Below, piece by piece: positions 35,670-44,566 of a DNA stretch of 64,000 bases (position 1 is its first letter; each line of letters starts with the position of its first letter). The stretch spans positions 1-64,000 of the forward strand of contig CANLOU010000005.1 in assembly GCA_947492995.1 (NCBI GenBank). Reading direction: 5' to 3'. A program made the translations under genes and the position numbers. Under the pieces are notes generated by a model. It had not been told where the DNA came from. It saw only the letters and a program-made list of their open reading frames with translations, and ran no database searches. Source of the stretch: an uncultured Litoreibacter sp. Its GTDB lineage: Bacteria; Pseudomonadota; Alphaproteobacteria; Rhodobacterales; Rhodobacteraceae.

Positions 35670-38312
35670 TTAAGAAAATTCGTAGTGGTAAGTCCCGTCT
35701 TTCATAATGATTTCAACGCTTTGCATCTCGTCGCCTGACACCATGCGTCCCAGTACCTGCCGCGACAGGTCGGGCAGGATAGAGTTGGTGATGATGTTGT
35801 CGATCATCCGCCCACCACTATCGGGGTCGCGACATTGATCGACGATATGCGCCAGCACCTCGTCGCTGTAGGTGAGCGTCGCGCCATGGGCGTCTTTCAA
35901 GCGTTTGACCACCGCGTTCAGCTTCAGCTTGGTGATGCCGCCCAAAACCTCTTGGCCCAATGGGAAATACGGGATCGTTACGATGCGGCCCAGCAATGCG
36001 GGCGGGAACACGTCGGTCAAAAACGGCTTCATCGCCGTGTTCAATTCATCCATGTCAGGCGTGGTTTTACCTTCGTCCGCCATCTCCATAATCACGTCGG
36101 TGCCCACGTTCGAGGTCAGCAAAATCAGCGTGTTCTTGAAGTTGATGGCGCGGCCGTTGCCGTCCTCCATGATGCCTTTGTCGAACACTTGGAAAAACAG
36201 CTCATGGATGTCGGGGTGGGCCTTCTCGACCTCGTCCAGCAGGACCACCGAATAAGGTTTACGCCGCACCGCCTCGGTCAATCTTCCGCCTTCGCCGTAA
36301 CCCACATAACCGGGAGGCGCCCCTTTGAGCAGCGACACGGAATGGGCTTCCTGAAATTCGGACATGTTGATCGTGATGATGTTCTGCTCGCCGCCATACA
36401 GGCTTTCGGCCAGCGCCAAAGCGGTTTCAGTTTTGCCGACCCCGGACGGGCCGCAGAGCATGAACACGCCGATTGGCTTGTTCGGGTTCGAGAGACCCGC
36501 GCGGGAGGTTTCGATCCGTTTGGCGATCATCTTCAGCCCGTGGTCTTGGCCGATCACGCGTTCCTTCAAATGATCCGCCAGCATCAAAACCTGCTGCAAT
36601 TCATCTGTCACCATCCGGCCCGCAGGGATGCCCGTCCAATCAGAAATCACGGAGGCCACGGCCTGCTCATCCACATGCGCGTAGACCATGCGGTCATCCG
36701 GGTCGGTGGCATCTAGCGCATCCATCTTTTCGGCCATCTCGGCGCGCAGCGCGTCTTCGTCGATTTCTTCCTCTTCATCCTCAGAGGCAATCGCAAGACG
36801 CAGCTCCAAAATTTTGTCGACTACGCCTTTCTCAGTGGCGTAAAGCGCCTCGGCTGCTTCCAGTTCTTCTTGTTTTTTGGCGAGCGCTTCTTCGGCCTCC
36901 TCGCGGCGGTCTTCGTTGGACTCACCCAAATCGCGTTGGGAAATCTTTCCCTCGATCTCTTTTTCCAGTGCGGCGATTGCCTGTTTCAGGTCCGCGATGC
37001 GGGCAGGGGTGGAGGCCTGTGATACCGCCACACGTGCGCAAGCCGTATCGAGCAGAGACACTGCCTTATCTGGCAATTGCCGTGAGGGGATGTAGCGTGC
37101 TGACAAACTTACGGCGGCCACAATCGCCTCGTCCGAGATGCGGACTTTGTGATGTTCTTCCATCGGGCCAAGAATGCCGCGCACCATGAAGCAGCAACGC
37201 TCCACGCTGGGTTCTTCAACCATGACGGGCTGGAACCGCCGCGTCAGTGCAGGGTCTTTTTCAAAGTAATTCCGATATTCCGCGAATGTCGTTGCCCCAA
37301 TGGTCCGGAGCGTCCCCCGTGCTAATGCAGGTTTGAGCAGGTTCGCCGCATCACCGGTTCCTTGTGCGCCGCCCGCGCCGATCAGCGTATGCGCTTCATC
37401 AATGAACAAGATGATTGGAGTGGGGGAGGACTGCACCTCGTCAATGACCGACTTCAGGCGTTGCTCAAACTCGCCTTTCATCGACGCGCCCGCCTGCATT
37501 GATTGGATGTCCAGCATATGCAGCCGTGTGCCTTGCAGTTTGGGGGGCACGTCATTTGCGGCCAATCGCTGTGCGAAGCCTTCGACCACGGCCGTCTTCC
37601 CGACACCGGCCTCGCCGGTCAAGATCGGGTTGTTCTGGCGACGGCGCAACAGCACGTCTACGATCTGCCGGATCTCTTCGTCACGGCCCACGATCGGGTC
37701 CATCGTCCCGCTTTCCGCATCCGCCGTCATGTCGACCGAGTACTGACCCAATGCGGTAGAAGCCCCACCTTCTGCACGCCCCGGCGCACCAGAGGCACCG
37801 CCAACAGATGTTCCATCCATTGGCTGCATCCGTTCTTCTTCGGAAGCGGCCCAAAGGTTGCGGGCCTCTTTACCGATATATTCGGCCGTCAGCTCCCGCA
37901 TCTCAGGGGAGGCCTGCATCAATTCCCGCTTCAGGTTGCCATCGTTCAGGATTGCTACCAACACGTGGCCGGTGCGTATTTGGGCCTCATTGAAGAACAG
38001 CGAAGCATAGGTCCATGCATGGTTCAGGGTGTCTGACAGGCTGTCCGAAATACCGGGTGTTTCGGTCACGTTCTTTTGCAGTTTTGCCATCGCTTTATCG
38101 AGGGATTTCAGCACCGCGCCGCGATCAATCTCCATCTCTTTAAGCGTGGCCGAGATGTCCGCGTTTTGGTTAGACACCGCATGGAAAAGCCAATGCGCCA
38201 ATTCAACATTGCGGTTTCCCTCGCCGCGGGCGTAACGCATGGATTGCAAGAATGCGTCGTAGCCGGCGCGGTTCATTTTTCCGGCAAATTTCTCAATGCT
38301 GATTTCGGTCAT
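35670..38312 (-). CDS. clpV: T6SS sheath-recycling ATPase ClpV (TssH)
   Basis: AAA+ unfoldase of 880 residues that disassembles contracted TssB-TssC sheath. An N-terminal Clp-N region (1-165) binds TssC. The first AAA module has Walker A GEAGVGKTA (about 230) and the second GPSGVGKTE (about 618); DEAHTLIGAGG and DEVEKAHPD Walker B motifs are intact. A coiled-coil middle domain (about 420-510, KEIEGKISQRDLGES) is present. It has normal length and follows tssG after 17 bases. Confidence 0.95.
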   Translation of the reverse strand: MTEISIEKFAGKMNRAGYDAFLQSMRYARGEGNRNVELAHWLFHAVSNQNADISATLKEMEIDRGAVLKSLDKAMAKLQKNVTETPGISDSLSDTLNHAWTYASLFFNEAQIRTGHVLVAILNDGNLKRELMQASPEMRELTAEYIGKEARNLWAASEEERMQPMDGTSVGGASGAPGRAEGGASTALGQYSVDMTADAESGTMDPIVGRDEEIRQIVDVLLRRRQNNPILTGEAGVGKTAVVEGFAQRLAANDVPPKLQGTRLHMLDIQSMQAGASMKGEFEQRLKSVIDEVQSSPTPIILFIDEAHTLIGAGGAQGTGDAANLLKPALARGTLRTIGATTFAEYRNYFEKDPALTRRFQPVMVEEPSVERCCFMVRGILGPMEEHHKVRISDEAIVAAVSLSARYIPSRQLPDKAVSLLDTACARVAVSQASTPARIADLKQAIAALEKEIEGKISQRDLGESNEDRREEAEEALAKKQEELEAAEALYATEKGVVDKILELRLAIASEDEEEEIDEDALRAEMAEKMDALDATDPDDRMVYAHVDEQAVASVISDWTGIPAGRMVTDELQQVLMLADHLKERVIGQDHGLKMIAKRIETSRAGLSNPNKPIGVFMLCGPSGVGKTETALALAESLYGGEQNIITINMSEFQEAHSVSLLKGAPPGYVGYGEGGRLTEAVRRKPYSVVLLDEVEKAHPDIHELFFQVFDKGIMEDGNGRAINFKNTLILLTSNVGTDVIMEMADEGKTTPDMDELNTAMKPFLTDVFPPALLGRIVTIPYFPLGQEVLGGITKLKLNAVVKRLKDAHGATLTYSDEVLAHIVDQCRDPDSGGRMIDNIITNSILPDLSRQVLGRMVSGDEMQSVEIIMKDGTYHYEFS

Positions 38313-38329
38313 TTAAAATATCCTATTCA

Positions 38330-39370
38330 TTAAGCGGCTATTTTGGCCTGCGTATTCGGGTCTAAAGTGTAGCGGGCGACGGCCACGTATGGCGGGCCGT
38401 CAGGATCATCTGAGGGTTCAAGTGCGGCCATCCAGCCCAGCTCAACCGATTGGCCAAGCTGTGCTTGCGGAACTTCGGAGGAGGGTAGGGACAATACCAC
38501 CCCAACTTCCATCGTTTTGCCGAGGTACCAAAAAACGATGTCGGCGAGATTGGCATGTGCATCTCCGCCAGGCAAGTAACGTCGATAGTCGGCAAGGCTG
38601 CGGGTCTGGATATGCAGCTCAATCCGCTCGCTTACTGATTGCAGTTTTGCGCCCAAAAACATGTCGCGGCCAAGTGTGGCGCCCTGCATCCCCATCTTGT
38701 TGCAATCGCTGTCTTCAAAATCCAGCCAAGTGGAGACATGTTCTTCCACCCGGACCTGCGCATGCAGGTGGTGTTCAATCATCTGCCGCAACCGCACAGG
38801 GCTTTTTACGCGGTTGGCATGCAGTGGCACCATCGAGGTTTTGAAAACATCTGGGATGGAATCCCGTTGACGGAACGCCCTTGTCCCGATGCCGCTAAGT
38901 GCGCCGACAAAGTTTTGAAAACGGTCCTTCTCGGGCATGTCGTATTGGCTGATTGCATGCGCATCCGACCATGATCGAAAGAACAGCTGCACAAAGCGTT
39001 CGGTAAAGATGTCGCAAAACTTGACGAAGCTTTCGTCGCCACCGTTTACCCACCGCGCGACCTCTTCTGTGGTGTTGAGCGGCAATGCCCCATGTGGCCC
39101 GAAGAACCCCATGACGGGAGTGCGGATGTCGGTGGTTTCGCCCTTCTCAAGATGGGTGATGTCCGCATCGGGGAAACTTAGGAACGGATCCTGCCCCATC
39201 GACACGTATTCCTGCCGCAAGCTGTGGCTGCGCCCGATCCTGGGCTGATCGGCATGCTCGCGTTCAAGTTGGCGCAGCAAAGCAAAAAGCCCGTGCCGGC
39301 CTGCATAGGCCTCGTCGGTTTCCAGCTCATCCCTCATAGCAGCGGCCCGCTGCCAGTGCGTGCGGGCCAC
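38330..39370 (-). CDS. tssG: T6SS baseplate protein TssG
   Basis: TssG (VasB/ImpH) of 346 residues, part of the TssE-F-G baseplate wedge. Family features are RHGLFALLRQLER near the N-terminus, SLRQEYVSMGQDPFLSF, FFGPHGALPLNTTEEV and a C-terminal VARYTL segment. The longer GTG start at 39370 overlaps tssF by 37 bases. The ATG at 39337 would overlap the tssF stop as ATGA and is equally plausible; neither has a good Shine-Dalgarno. Confidence 0.92.
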   Translation of the reverse strand: MARTHWQRAAAMRDELETDEAYAGRHGLFALLRQLEREHADQPRIGRSHSLRQEYVSMGQDPFLSFPDADITHLEKGETTDIRTPVMGFFGPHGALPLNTTEEVARWVNGGDESFVKFCDIFTERFVQLFFRSWSDAHAISQYDMPEKDRFQNFVGALSGIGTRAFRQRDSIPDVFKTSMVPLHANRVKSPVRLRQMIEHHLHAQVRVEEHVSTWLDFEDSDCNKMGMQGATLGRDMFLGAKLQSVSERIELHIQTRSLADYRRYLPGGDAHANLADIVFWYLGKTMEVGVVLSLPSSEVPQAQLGQSVELGWMAALEPSDDPDGPPYVAVARYTLDPNTQAKIAA

Positions 39371-41256
39371 GTCTTGATGACACCACGTTGCCGAGAGACG
39401 ATCACGGTCTGCGTAAAGCTGTTTATGTGGGCATATTCCGCAAAGAAACGGTCCAAAATCGCGCCCATCAATATGATCCCGCTGCCCTCATAGGCTTCTT
39501 CGTCAAATGTCAGCTTTATCTCGACCCCGCGCGCAGGGAAAAAGCCGTCGCCACGTTGAATGGACCGGGTGATCTGTCGCGTTGCCAGCCCGATAATGCC
39601 CTGCACTTGCGTTTCGACCGATGAATCCGACAGGTCTGCAAATAATGACAGCACTTCACGTAGCGCCGCGCCGCCATCGTCGCCGCCGCGGTCGTCCAAG
39701 CCGAAATGCGACAACGAAAGATAGCTGATGATCCGCCAGTACACATCGCCCTGAATGGCGCGGTGTGGCGCTTCTTTTTCCAGCTCTGTCATGGGCTCGC
39801 GCGGAGCGGTCGGCCCACCGACACAGGCCAAGGACACCGTGGTGTCATCGGTCATATAGAAGTCGTCTGACGAGCCAGCGATTGGCAAGTATTCTGGCAA
39901 ATGTCGGTTGGAACAGAGGGTCTTGATTTGCAATCGTTGGGCTGCCGCGCCGCTTTCAGTGTCGGGCGGTTCATACAGGGCCACAAAGGTCTCGGTGCCG
40001 CGGTATCTGTGCCGGCGCCCGAAGCGTTTCTCGTGATCGGTGAGCCGGCGCTCCTTGCGCTTCATCGTATAGTAGAGCGCAGATCGTGGGTTCGTGGCGT
40101 CCTCGGGCAGTCCGTAAAGCGGTGCTACTTTGACCTTGTTTTGTGCCCCGGTGTAGTGAGCGAATACTTCGGTGATCCGGTGAATTTCGTAATGCGTCAC
40201 GGGGCTGCTGTCAGGCGTTACCACAAATTCATGGCGCTTCTTGTCCAGCCGAACCTGGCTGGCCGTTTCCTCGAAAAGGTTCACCGCTGTGGCAACATGG
40301 ATGCCTAGATGTTCTGGCTTCAGCCGTGCCGCTAAGGTGGAGCTGGAGGTGTCGAACTCAAAGATCAAGTCGCAGCTGCCCGTCTGCACATTACGCAGAA
40401 TATCCCGCAAGCCGGTCAGGCGGAAACCGAGATATTTTCGCGGGAAGACGAACGCCTCGCGCAACTGGGCGAAGCCGTCAAACAGCTGCGTGGCACGCGG
40501 GAAAGCACGTTCACTGGCGTCAAAGCCAATTTGTTCGATCTGATGTGGGGCAAGTCGTACAAAAACGGGGTCGCCATGGCCGTTGAGATACCGCAGCGAC
40601 ACACGCAACAGATCGCAATGGATTTGCTCATAAAGCGACACTGCGTCAGGCATTGCCGCTGTGAAGTGAACCGGAAGCTCGTCAATCGCAAGCTCTGATA
40701 ACTGGCCAGAACTTGCGGCCTGTGGGCGTTCCAGTCCAATGGTGAGGCCTGCTACGGTGCCGCCCGCAATTTCCAAACCGGTCGCTGCGACCGGTGCGGG
40801 GCTGTCATGGTAGGTGACGTTTGAAATTTTCAGGGGCCAGAGGTTCATTGGGGCGGCTAACCTGAACCGGCAAGACACCCGCTGGTCGCTGTCGACAAAC
40901 CGTGCGTCCAGATAATCGCCGGGTTTGAAGAACAAACCGTTTTCCAGATCCTTGTTGTCATAGGGCGGGTTGGCCTGCACCAGCATCACTGACGGGATCG
41001 GGGCCAGCGCGTCGGGGAAAACCTGTTCCAGCAATTCGGTGGTGAAACTGCGGAACTCCTCGTCCATCTTAAGCTGTACTCGAGCAGCCAAAAACGCGCT
41101 GCCTTCCAATAAGCCGGCAACTGCGGGGTCTACGTTTTCGCGCAGCAACCCGCCAAGTCGGTCCGCAATGCCCGGATATTCCGCCGAGAATTCCGCAGCA
41201 CGTTCATAAAGCAACGCGAGTTCGCGGTTATAGGCGTCTCGGAAGGCCTTCTTCAT
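39334..41256 (-). CDS. tssF: T6SS baseplate protein TssF
   Basis: TssF (VasA/ImpG), 640 residues, normal length. N-terminal AYNRELALLYERAAEFSAEYPGIA pattern and EGSAFLAARVQ, then LLEQVFPDALAPIPS, are family hallmarks; later ENGLFFKPGDYL and YLPIAGSSDDFYM segments agree. It works with TssG and TssE as the baseplate wedge. Its start overlaps the tssE stop (ATGA). Confidence 0.94.
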   Translation of the reverse strand: MKKAFRDAYNRELALLYERAAEFSAEYPGIADRLGGLLRENVDPAVAGLLEGSAFLAARVQLKMDEEFRSFTTELLEQVFPDALAPIPSVMLVQANPPYDNKDLENGLFFKPGDYLDARFVDSDQRVSCRFRLAAPMNLWPLKISNVTYHDSPAPVAATGLEIAGGTVAGLTIGLERPQAASSGQLSELAIDELPVHFTAAMPDAVSLYEQIHCDLLRVSLRYLNGHGDPVFVRLAPHQIEQIGFDASERAFPRATQLFDGFAQLREAFVFPRKYLGFRLTGLRDILRNVQTGSCDLIFEFDTSSSTLAARLKPEHLGIHVATAVNLFEETASQVRLDKKRHEFVVTPDSSPVTHYEIHRITEVFAHYTGAQNKVKVAPLYGLPEDATNPRSALYYTMKRKERRLTDHEKRFGRRHRYRGTETFVALYEPPDTESGAAAQRLQIKTLCSNRHLPEYLPIAGSSDDFYMTDDTTVSLACVGGPTAPREPMTELEKEAPHRAIQGDVYWRIISYLSLSHFGLDDRGGDDGGAALREVLSLFADLSDSSVETQVQGIIGLATRQITRSIQRGDGFFPARGVEIKLTFDEEAYEGSGIILMGAILDRFFAEYAHINSFTQTVIVSRQRGVIKTWPARTGSGPLL

Positions 41257-41843
41257 ACCTGCACCCGTAGGCGTTTCATCACCATTTTGCCGGCACCCAG
41301 ATCAACCTCGGCCACAAAGTCCAATGGGATGTCGACGGGGTCTGCCACCATTTCTGCGACGATGTCGAAAGCCACCTGCTGTGTGGCGGGGGCCCCGCTT
41401 TTGCGCAGTGTGACCTCGATACTGTCGGGGATCAGGCGGGGTTCGTGGTCGATCAACGCGTTGCGGATCGACAAGGCAATCTTTTGGTCGGTCTGGTGCG
41501 ACTGCGACAGGCTGCTCATGTCGGCAAAGCCAAAATTCAGCACCGAGCGTTCGACATGTGGATGGTCCGCCAGATCGACGGTAGCATCCAGCCGGATAGT
41601 GTTCATCAGGTTGTTTAAGTCGGCATTCAAGTGGCGGCGCAGTTCGCTTTCATCGACACCCTCGCGGCGTTGTTTTGCCCGTACATTGATGGATCGGTCG
41701 CCGTCTTTGTAGTCTTTGCCTGCGTTGCGCGCGTCCTTTTTTTCGGCCGAGGCGCGAAAGACATGCATTAATGACACTTGCCGCTGGTTGGTCCGCGACG
41801 GGTCACGGTTCGGAGGCACAGTTAGGTCATAGGGTTTACGCAT
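41253..41843 (-). CDS. tssE: T6SS baseplate protein TssE (gp25-like)
   Basis: TssE of 196 residues, a gp25-like wedge protein that starts sheath polymerisation. The C-terminal two thirds carry the family pattern (LRRHLNADLNNLMNTIRL, VLNFGFADMSSL, IRNALIDHEPRL, FDIVAEMV). A basic N-terminal extension of about 50 residues is present. It lies downstream of a strong terminator that ends the hcp transcript, so its expression depends on read-through or on a promoter at 41844-41930. Confidence 0.92.
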   Translation of the reverse strand: MRKPYDLTVPPNRDPSRTNQRQVSLMHVFRASAEKKDARNAGKDYKDGDRSINVRAKQRREGVDESELRRHLNADLNNLMNTIRLDATVDLADHPHVERSVLNFGFADMSSLSQSHQTDQKIALSIRNALIDHEPRLIPDSIEVTLRKSGAPATQQVAFDIVAEMVADPVDIPLDFVAEVDLGAGKMVMKRLRVQV

Positions 41844-41871
41844 GCGGCAGCTGCAGTGTCAGATTTGATGT

Positions 41872-41903
41872 AAAAAAGGCCGGCGAATAATAATCGCCGG
41901 CCT
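41872..41903 (-). terminator. Strong intrinsic terminator between hcp and tssE
   Basis: On the minus strand a perfect 10-bp stem (41894-41903 with 41877-41886, core GGCCGGCGA) with a 7-nt AT loop is followed by six T residues (41877-41872). It sits 27 bases after the hcp stop. It would set hcp mRNA well above the downstream baseplate genes. Confidence 0.88.
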
Positions 41904-41929
41904 CAAAATTATTCCCAAAGGGGAGAGGC

Positions 41930-42427
41930 TTACGCGCTCCACTCTTTGTTTTCTGCAACGTCCCAGCCGTGCATGGAAGATGCGCCTGTTGCGCCTGTTT
42001 CTTCCTGCAGAGTGTACTTCACTTCGAACTTGCGGAAGTTCAGTGTCAGTGTCTCTTGGATACGGTCCAGGCCGTCTTTCGAGCCGCCTGTGTTGTAGGA
42101 CGTAATCATGATGTTTTCCATCGACAGGATGAAGTACTCAACCGGTGCGTCGCCGCCCGATTTACGTACGATCAGCTTACCGTCGTCGATGTGAGCGCCG
42201 GATGTACAGCGCTTGATAAGATCATTTGATGCCAGATCGACGTACTTGGTCAAAGTGATGTCTTGGACATTCACTTTGCCGCCGCCGCCGCCGCCGCCAA
42301 CATGGGTCGTGCCGGACTGGGTCATTCCCCAGGACCAGGCCAACACGTCAATGTCGTCGCGGTAGGTGGAATCCTGCGATTCACCTTTGATTTTATTGGA
42401 AAGAGTTAGAAAAATATCGACAGCCAT
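41930..42427 (-). CDS. hcp: T6SS inner-tube protein Hcp (TssD)
   Basis: Hcp of 165 residues, forming hexameric rings stacked into the T6SS tube. Visible features are MAVDIFLTLSNKIKGESQD, IDVLAWSWGM, ITLTKYVDLAS and YFILSMENIMITSY. A run of seven glycines (about 44-50) enlarges an outer loop. A strong AAGGAG lies eight bases before the ATG, and a strong terminator follows, both suiting a highly made protein. Confidence 0.95.
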   Translation of the reverse strand: MAVDIFLTLSNKIKGESQDSTYRDDIDVLAWSWGMTQSGTTHVGGGGGGGKVNVQDITLTKYVDLASNDLIKRCTSGAHIDDGKLIVRKSGGDAPVEYFILSMENIMITSYNTGGSKDGLDRIQETLTLNFRKFEVKYTLQEETGATGASSMHGWDVAENKEWSA

Positions 42428-42481
42428 TAGGTAAGCTCCTTGTTACGGCATTGGGTAGTTTTAATGGGTAGCGCTTTGCGC

Positions 42482-43969
42482 CTATTTATTATTTGGCAAT
42501 TTAGATACCAGGCTCATCCCGATATCCATCCCCTCCAGTTGGAAATGAGGTTTAAGGAAGAACTTGCCGACGTAGTAGCCGGGGTTTTCCTCGTCTTCAA
42601 TCACCTCAACTTTCGCACCAGCCAAAGGTTGTTTTGCCTTTTCCTTTTCGCTCGCGCTCTCTGGGTTCGCGGAAACGTATTTGTTCACCCAGGTCTGTAG
42701 TTCAGCCTGAAGCTGGTTGCGGTCAGGCGATTGCCCGATTTTGTCCCGAACCATGCACTTCAAGTAGTGGCTGAAGCGTGATACCGCAAAAATATATGGC
42801 AGACGAGAGGACATATTGTCCGAGGCGGTCGCCAGCTCGTCTACATATTTCTTCGGCTTGTACAACGACTGCGCGCCAATGAAGGCCGCTTTGTCGGTGT
42901 GCTTTCTGTGAATGAGGCCCATAAAGCCGGCCGCACTCAGCTCTCCCTCACGGCGGTCGGTGATCGACACTTCCGTAGGGCATTTCAGGTCCTTGGACCC
43001 GTCGCCGGTGTCGAAGGTGTGGGAGGGCAAGTTCAGAACCTCACCACCTGATTGCACGCCGCGGATTTGCACGGTCCAGCCGTGTTCCTTGTGCGCGCGG
43101 TTGATGTTCACCGCCATAGCGTGCGCCGCGTTCATCCACGCGTATTTCTCGCCCTGGTGGCCGTCGGTTTCTTCCTCAAAGTTGAATTCCTCAACGACCG
43201 AAGTCGAATTTTGACTGTAGGGCTCACGTGCCAGCACGCGCGGCATGGTCAACGCGACGTAGCGGGAGTTCTCGCTGTCGCGCAGGCCGTTCCAAGCCGC
43301 AAAGTCTGGCGTATCGAAGATTTCGGACAGATCTGGCGGGGTGCCGATCTCGTTCCAACTTTCCATGCCAATCGCCGATGGAGCCGCCGCCGCAATGAAC
43401 GGCGCGTGCGCTGCAGCAGCGATTTTGCCAATGTCGCGCAGGAAAGCCACATCGCCAGTGTCGGGGCCAAAATAATAGTCCCCGATCAACGCGCCGTAGG
43501 GCTTGCCGCCCAATGTGCCGAATTCCTGTTCGTAAATCTTCTGGTGCAGTGGGCTTTTGTCCCACTTCGCGCCGGGGTAGCGGCGCATCTCGGCCTGAAG
43601 TTCAGACTTGGACGCGTTCATAACCTTGACGCGCAGCGTGCTGTCGGTTTCCGAGTTGTTGACCGTGTAGGCCAGCCCGCGCCACGACGATTCCAGCTTC
43701 TGGAATTCTTCGTGATGCATGATCTCGTTCATCTGGTCGGACAGCTTCTTGTCCAGCTTGCCCAGAATGGCGTCGATCGTGTCGATCATGTCTTCCGAGA
43801 TGACCGTCTGGTCATCCATCGCTTCTTTGACCAAAGCCACAACGGCGCTGTCCACCTCTTTGGCGGCAGCATCGGTGCGCGGCTTGATGGTCTGGCGCAG
43901 AATGTCGGAGAACTCGTCAAGTTCCGTTAGCTGTTCGCCACCGGCTGTTTGTGAACTGGTATCGCTCAT
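42482..43969 (-). CDS. tssC: T6SS sheath protein TssC (VipB)
   Basis: Large sheath subunit, 495 residues, normal length. Typical family stretches include HHEEFQKLESSWRGLAYTVN, SPLHQKIYEQEFGTLGG, GDYYFGPDTGDVAFL, RFSHYLKCMVRDKIG and a conserved C-terminus with FFLKPHFQLEGMDIGMSL. It pairs with TssB in the contractile sheath and is recycled by ClpV. It lies one base after tssB. Confidence 0.96.
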   Translation of the reverse strand: MSDTSSQTAGGEQLTELDEFSDILRQTIKPRTDAAAKEVDSAVVALVKEAMDDQTVISEDMIDTIDAILGKLDKKLSDQMNEIMHHEEFQKLESSWRGLAYTVNNSETDSTLRVKVMNASKSELQAEMRRYPGAKWDKSPLHQKIYEQEFGTLGGKPYGALIGDYYFGPDTGDVAFLRDIGKIAAAAHAPFIAAAAPSAIGMESWNEIGTPPDLSEIFDTPDFAAWNGLRDSENSRYVALTMPRVLAREPYSQNSTSVVEEFNFEEETDGHQGEKYAWMNAAHAMAVNINRAHKEHGWTVQIRGVQSGGEVLNLPSHTFDTGDGSKDLKCPTEVSITDRREGELSAAGFMGLIHRKHTDKAAFIGAQSLYKPKKYVDELATASDNMSSRLPYIFAVSRFSHYLKCMVRDKIGQSPDRNQLQAELQTWVNKYVSANPESASEKEKAKQPLAGAKVEVIEDEENPGYYVGKFFLKPHFQLEGMDIGMSLVSKLPNNK

Positions 43970-43970
43970 C

Positions 43971-44489
43971 TTATTCGTCCTCCTCGGCTTTCTGGCGTTC
44001 CGCCAGTGCCGCCATCAATTCGGGGTCGTTAAGAAGCTCTTTGATCTTCTCTTGCGCCTTGGGCTTGCTGTTCATGTAGCGCTGCAGGTTGGCGAGGTGC
44101 TCGCGCGCCTCAAGCAACTGTTTCAAGGACGGGACCTGCCGCGCGATCTTGGCGGGGTTGAAGTCGTCCATCTCTTTGAAGTGCAGGGAGACACCCAGTT
44201 TGGTGTCGCTGTCTTCGTCCAGCTTGTTGTCAACGTTGAAGGACACGCCAGGGGCGATGTCTTCCATAAAAGTGTCCAGCGTGGCACCAGTCACGTCGCG
44301 GAATTCGCGGTCTTCGACCTCGGGCTTTTCAACTTCAGATGCGTTGCCCGACAAATCAGACATGATGCCCATAACAAAAGGCAACTCGACCATCTTTTCG
44401 CTATCGTAGGGATCTTCGTAGGAAATGTTCACCCGAGGTGGGCGATTTCGCTTGATAAAATCAGTGGCTTTATCCGAGGCCATATTCAA
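43971..44489 (-). CDS. tssB: T6SS sheath protein TssB (VipA)
   Basis: Small sheath subunit, 172 residues. RNRPPRVNISYED near the N-terminus, ELPFVMGIMSDLSG and the C-terminal LEAREHLANLQRYMNSKPKA are family marks. It is coupled to tssC by one base. Confidence 0.95.
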   Translation of the reverse strand: MNMASDKATDFIKRNRPPRVNISYEDPYDSEKMVELPFVMGIMSDLSGNASEVEKPEVEDREFRDVTGATLDTFMEDIAPGVSFNVDNKLDEDSDTKLGVSLHFKEMDDFNPAKIARQVPSLKQLLEAREHLANLQRYMNSKPKAQEKIKELLNDPELMAALAERQKAEEDE

Positions 44490-44566
44490 TCTCCTTAGTT
44501 GGGCTCAGTGAACCCGCGACGCTGGGTCAAGTCAACAGTTTGTGGTTAATCTTAACGGTATGAGGG

